A DNA stretch of 8,272 nucleotides from Thermoflexus hugenholtzii JAD2 (GTDB lineage: Bacteria; Chloroflexota; Dehalococcoidia; UBA2979). Of the stretch, positions 5,137 to 8,272 are shown in pieces. Numbering within the stretch: the first letter of the stretch is position 1; each line of letters begins with the position of its first letter. Under the pieces are notes generated by a model. It was given only the letters and a program-made list of their open reading frames with translations, searched no databases and had not been told where the DNA came from. Location: contig CAMDBZ010000067.1 of assembly GCA_945889565.1 (NCBI GenBank), forward strand, positions 1 through 8,272. The letters run 5' to 3'. The position numbers and the translations under genes are program-made.

Positions 5137-6744
5137 ATGGCAAAGCAGCTCAAGTTCGACGAGGAGGCGCGCCAGGCCCTCCGTAGCGGCATCGACCAGC
5201 TCGCGGGCGCCGTGCGCATGACACTCGGGCCCAAGGGGCGCAACGTCGTGCTCGACAAGCGCTTCGGCCCGCCGACGATCACCAACGACGGCGTCACCAT
5301 CGCCAAGGAGATCGAGCTCGCCGACCCGTTCGAGAACATCGGCGCGCAGCTGGCCAAAGAGATCGCCTCCAAGACCAACGACATCGCCGGTGACGGCACC
5401 ACGACGGCCACCGTGCTCGGCCAGGCGATCGTCCACGAGGGGCTGAAGAACGTCGCCGCCGGCGCGGACCCGATGGCGCTCAAGCGCGGCATCGAGGCCG
5501 CTGCCCGCGCCATCAACGAGGCGATCTCCAAGAACTCGACGAAGGTGACCACGCGCGAGCAGATGGCGCAGGTCGCCTCGATCTCCGCCGCCTCGCAGGA
5601 GATCGGCGCGCTCATCGGCGACGTGATGGAGGCGACCGGCAAGGACGGCGTCATCACCGTCGAGGATTCGCGCTCCATCACCACCGAGATCGAGTACGTC
5701 GAGGGCATGGCCTTCGACCGCGGCTACGTGTCGCCGTATTTCGTCACCAACCCCGAGCGCATGGAAGCCGTCATCGACGAGCCGTACATCTTCGTCACGG
5801 ACCAGAAGCTCACGTCCGTGAACGACATCCTGCCGCTGCTCGAAAAGCAGCTCTCCAGCTCGAAAGACCTCGTGATCATCGCCGAGGAGATCGAGGGCGA
5901 GGCGCTGGCCACGCTCGCGGTGAACAAGCTGCGCGGCACCATCAACGTGGTCGCGGTGAAGGCGCCCGGCTTCGGCGACCGCCGCAAGGAGAACCTTTCG
6001 GACATCGCCGCGCTCACCGGCGCGACCGTGATCAGCCCGGAGCTCGGCCGCGGGCTCGACTCCGCGGAGCCCGCGGACCTCGGGCGCGCGCGCCGCGTCG
6101 TCGTCACCAAGGAAGAGACGACGATCATCGAGGGCCGCGGCACCAAGCAGGCCATCGAGCAGCAGACGCAGATGATCAAGGCCTCGCTGGAGGCCGCGAC
6201 CAGCGACTGGGACCGCGAGAAGCTGCAGGAGCGGATGGGCCGGCTCGCCGGCTCCGTAGCCGTGATCAAGGTCGGCGCGGCCACCGAGGTGGAGCTGACC
6301 GAGAAGAAGCACCGCGTGGAGGACGCACTGTCCGCCACCCGCGCCGCCGTCGAGGAGGGCATCGTGCCCGGCGGTGGCGTCGCCTTCATCAACGCGCTCT
6401 CCGTGCTCGACAAGCTGCAGCTCGAGGGCGACGAGGCGACAGGCGTGCGCATCATGCGCCGCGCACTCGAGGAGCCGATGCGCCGCATCGCCGCCAACGC
6501 CGGCGAGGACGGCTCGGTGATCGTGCGGCAGGTGCAGAGCCTCAAGCGCGGCGAGGGCTACGACGCCGCGCGCAACCGCTACGGCAACATGATCGAGTTC
6601 GGCATCATCGACCCCGCCAAGGTCACCAAGGCCGCGCTCGACAACGCCGTGTCCATCGCCGGCATGGTGCTTACCACGAACTGCCTCGTCACCGACCTGA
6701 AGGACGACGAGAAAGCCAATGCCAGCGCGGGAGCGATGTACTAG
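5137..6744 (+). CDS. groEL: 60 kDa chaperonin GroEL (Hsp60)
   Basis: GroEL forms the double-ring, ATP-driven folding chamber in the cytoplasm and works with the GroES lid. The protein has 535 residues from the ATG at 5137; GAGGGA lies just upstream at a short 3 nt spacing. Visible motifs: 'TLGPKGRNV' (29-37), 'NDGVTIAKEIEL' (50-61), the ATP-site 'GDGTTTATVL' (85-94, with D86), 'VEGMAFDRGYVSPYF' (188-202) opening the apical domain, 'KAPGFGDRRK' (275-284), and 'VEDAL' with D396 plus 'EEGIVPGGG' (406-414) in the equatorial domain. The fold appears complete. Two oddities stand out. No groES lies upstream; the preceding genes are HDOD proteins. The C-terminus ends 'ASAGAMY', without the Gly-Gly-Met repeat tail common in GroEL. 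A leader of about 120 nt carries a perfect CIRCE operator. It may be one of several groEL copies in the genome, but the window cannot show that. Confidence 0.98.
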   Translation: MAKQLKFDEEARQALRSGIDQLAGAVRMTLGPKGRNVVLDKRFGPPTITNDGVTIAKEIELADPFENIGAQLAKEIASKTNDIAGDGTTTATVLGQAIVHEGLKNVAAGADPMALKRGIEAAARAINEAISKNSTKVTTREQMAQVASISAASQEIGALIGDVMEATGKDGVITVEDSRSITTEIEYVEGMAFDRGYVSPYFVTNPERMEAVIDEPYIFVTDQKLTSVNDILPLLEKQLSSSKDLVIIAEEIEGEALATLAVNKLRGTINVVAVKAPGFGDRRKENLSDIAALTGATVISPELGRGLDSAEPADLGRARRVVVTKEETTIIEGRGTKQAIEQQTQMIKASLEAATSDWDREKLQERMGRLAGSVAVIKVGAATEVELTEKKHRVEDALSATRAAVEEGIVPGGGVAFINALSVLDKLQLEGDEATGVRIMRRALEEPMRRIAANAGEDGSVIVRQVQSLKRGEGYDAARNRYGNMIEFGIIDPAKVTKAALDNAVSIAGMVLTTNCLVTDLKDDEKANASAGAMY

Positions 6745-6772
6745 CTCGCTGATCGCATCGCTCGTCACACAA

Positions 6773-6802
6773 CGAAGGGGCCGGCAAATGCCGGCCCCTT
6801 CG
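6773..6802. terminator. Bidirectional hairpin terminator between groEL and the MFS gene
   Basis: A perfect 14 bp inverted repeat (CGAAGGGGCCGGCA at 6773-6786 and its complement at 6789-6802) encloses two unpaired A residues; the actual loop would open a few more bases. It lies between two convergent genes that end at 6744 and 6859. There is no clear U-tract on either strand, although TTC and TTGTGTG follow on the plus and minus readings. The stem strength and convergent position support a shared terminator. Confidence 0.8.
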
Positions 6803-6823
6803 CTGTGCGGCCCACCGCTCGGC

Positions 6824-6844
6824 CTCGACGCTCGACGCTCGACG
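6824..6844. repeat. Short tandem repeat, three copies of CTCGACG
   Basis: Three perfect head-to-tail copies of a 7-mer lie between the terminator hairpin and the end of the MFS gene. It is probably a slippage product in non-coding DNA, with no evident function. Confidence 0.7.
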
Positions 6845-6858
6845 CGCTCAGCACAGCG

Positions 6859-8272
6859 TCAGCCGGCCAGCCACCAGCGCTCCCCCGCGTTCGCGCGCCC
6901 GCGCCCGATCAGCAGCGCGACCAGGCCCGCGACGAACATCGCTGCCGCGCCGCCGAGGAACACCTCGCGGAACGTATCGACCTGCGCCGTCGCCACCAGC
7001 GCCTCGAACTCCGGCGACCCGAACGTTGCGTTGCCCGCGCGTGCGTAGAAGCGCCCGAGGCCCTGTGAGGTGAGCAGCGCCGCGCCCGCGAGCATGCCCG
7101 CCACGCGCGCGAGCGTGAGCCACGCCGCGGCGGTTGCGCGCTCGGCCTCGCCGACGTGTTGCAGCACGGCCGTGCCCAGCGGCGCAACGACGAGGCCGAA
7201 GCCGAGCCCCGCCACGAGCAGCGGCGCCGAGCGCAGCGGCTCGCCGAGCTCGCGGTCCCACGCGCCGAGCCCGGCGAGCCCCGCCGCCGCCACCCACATG
7301 CCCGCAACGGCCGTGGGTCGGATCCCCCACGCGCCCGCGAGCCAGCCGCCCGCGAGCGCCCCCAGGGGTACCGTCACCGTCAGCCGCATCAGCGTCAGCC
7401 CACCTGCGAGCGGGCGCTCGCCGAGCACGAGGTTCACGAACAACGGCACCGCGATCAGCGCCGTGATCAGGCCGCCGCCCAACAGCACGTGCGCCGCGTG
7501 CGCCGCCCACACCGGCCGCGGCGCGAACATCGACAGGCGCAGCAGCGAGGCCCGCGCGCGCCGCTCGTGCCAGCCGAAGGCCGTCGCCAGCAGCGCGCTC
7601 ATCGCCAGCAGCGCCGCCGTCGCGGCCCACGGACGGCGGGCGAGCGGGTCGTCGACGAGCGCGACGGTGAACACCGCGAGCGCCGCGGCGAGCAGCGCGC
7701 CGCCCCCCCAGTCGATGCGCCCGCCCACGGGCCGGTTCGCGATCGCCCACCAGCCCGCGCCCAGCACCGGCAGCGTCATCGGCACGTTCACCCAGAACAC
7801 CCAGCGCCAGCCGAACCAGTCCGTGATCGCGCCGCCCCACAGCGGCCCCAGCAGCGCGCCCGCCTCGGACGCCGCCGCGATCGCGCCGAGCCCGAGCGCG
7901 CGCCGCGCCGGCGGCAGCTCATCGACGACGATCGCCATCGCCACCGGGACGACGCCGCCGCCCCCGACCGCCTGCAACGCGCGCGCCGCGACGATCCACC
8001 CATAGCTCGGCGCGAGCGCGACCAGCACGCTCCCGAGCATGAAGATCGCGAGCGTCACCGCGAAGATGCGCGCGCGCCCGTGCACGTCGGCGACCCGCCC
8101 GAGCAGCGGCAACGCCACGAGGTAGCCGAGCAAGTACCCGTTCACCACCCAGGAGGAGCGGTAGAACTCGTCCACGGCGATGCCGACGTCCTGGATGATC
8201 GCGGGCAGCACCGCGACGATCGACGTCTGGTCGTCGGCCGCCACGAACACGCCCGCCGCGACGATCGCGAGC
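6859..8272 (-). CDS. MFS transporter, DHA2-type with 14 predicted helices (5' end missing)
   Basis: This is an inner-membrane, probably proton-driven exporter of the drug:H+ antiporter-2 group. Reading is open to the right edge: 'LAIVAAG' precedes the GTG at 8250 in frame and belongs to the first helix, so the true start is outside the window. About 470 residues are visible. Hydrophobic stretches number about 14. The first contains 'DDQTSIVAVLP', the DHA2 counterpart of the 'LD.TIVNVALP' motif. A motif-A-like 'GRVADVHGRARIF' follows helix 2 (residues 58-70 of the visible part). A motif-C-like 'GALLGPLWGG' lies in helix 5, followed by 'WRWVFWVNVP'. The extra central pair of helices (around 'WGGGALLAAALAVF' and 'WAATAALLAMSALL') distinguishes 14-helix from 12-helix MFS proteins. 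The substrate cannot be read from sequence. The gene is convergent with groEL and looks functionally unrelated to it. Confidence 0.9.
   Translation of the reverse strand, partial: LAIVAAGVFVAADDQTSIVAVLPAIIQDVGIAVDEFYRSSWVVNGYLLGYLVALPLLGRVADVHGRARIFAVTLAIFMLGSVLVALAPSYGWIVAARALQAVGGGGVVPVAMAIVVDELPPARRALGLGAIAAASEAGALLGPLWGGAITDWFGWRWVFWVNVPMTLPVLGAGWWAIANRPVGGRIDWGGGALLAAALAVFTVALVDDPLARRPWAATAALLAMSALLATAFGWHERRARASLLRLSMFAPRPVWAAHAAHVLLGGGLITALIAVPLFVNLVLGERPLAGGLTLMRLTVTVPLGALAGGWLAGAWGIRPTAVAGMWVAAAGLAGLGAWDRELGEPLRSAPLLVAGLGFGLVVAPLGTAVLQHVGEAERATAAAWLTLARVAGMLAGAALLTSQGLGRFYARAGNATFGSPEFEALVATAQVDTFREVFLGGAAAMFVAGLVALLIGRGRANAGERWWLAG

Noticed and set aside
5101..6768. Minus-strand open frame of 555 codons opposite groEL
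   Set aside because: It covers the groEL gene almost exactly and encodes composition-biased sequence (Asp, His, Leu, Arg). It is an antisense shadow of a certain gene.
6801..6858. Distant inverted repeat CGCTGTGC / GCACAGCG flanking the end of the MFS gene
   Set aside because: Eight-base arms separated by 42 nt, overlapping the real terminator stem. Probably coincidence; there is no target duplication or mobile element around it.
8248..8250. GTG at 8250 as the start of the MFS transporter
   Set aside because: The reading frame continues upstream to the window edge with helix-like hydrophobic residues (LAIVAAG), and a start here would cut the first membrane helix. The gene is treated as truncated by the window.

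Overview
The window is high-GC bacterial chromosomal DNA with tightly packed housekeeping genes. It contains no RNA gene, IS element, CRISPR array or prophage feature that I can see. The high GC, a SufR-type Fe-S regulator, the style of the NuoB and GroEL proteins and a perfect CIRCE operator suggest a high-GC Chloroflexota or a deep-branching actinobacterium (Thermoleophilia-like). That is a guess from protein style; nothing here fixes the phylum.

Layout. (1) Positions 1-960 and on to 2204 form an iron-sulfur cluster module. On the minus strand, a sufR-like repressor gene (855 to 181) is followed by an A-type Fe-S carrier gene (HesB/IscA family, start at 116, cut by the left window edge). 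Divergent from them, on the plus strand, is an IscS/NifS-type cysteine desulfurase gene. The roughly 100 bp between the divergent genes hold a candidate sufR promoter and two short inverted repeats that could be SufR operators. (2) Positions 2329-3030 encode an isolated NuoB, the complex I subunit that carries cluster N2, with no other nuo gene in view. Its best start is a TTG with a well-spaced Shine-Dalgarno. (3) Positions 3124-4934 hold a tandem pair of paralogous HDOD-domain genes. Both have lost the Asp of the HD motif, and the second has also lost the first His. (4) Positions 4983-6744 hold groEL with its own promoter and a perfect HrcA/CIRCE operator at the predicted transcription start, but no groES. 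(5) A long hairpin at 6773-6802 separates groEL from a convergent 14-helix MFS transporter gene (DHA2 type) that runs off the right edge.

How the genes fit together. The left third supplies sulfur for, carries, and regulates Fe-S clusters, and the next gene encodes an Fe-S protein, so Fe-S metabolism is a plausible theme up to position 3030. The HDOD pair, groEL and the MFS transporter look like separate transcription units. No intergenic gap exceeds about 200 bases, so no long stretch lacks a gene. I see no clear sign of a novel multi-gene system. The points most worth a second look are the degenerate HDOD pair, the control region between sufR and iscS, the solitary nuoB, and the groES-less, CIRCE-controlled groEL with an unusual C-terminus.
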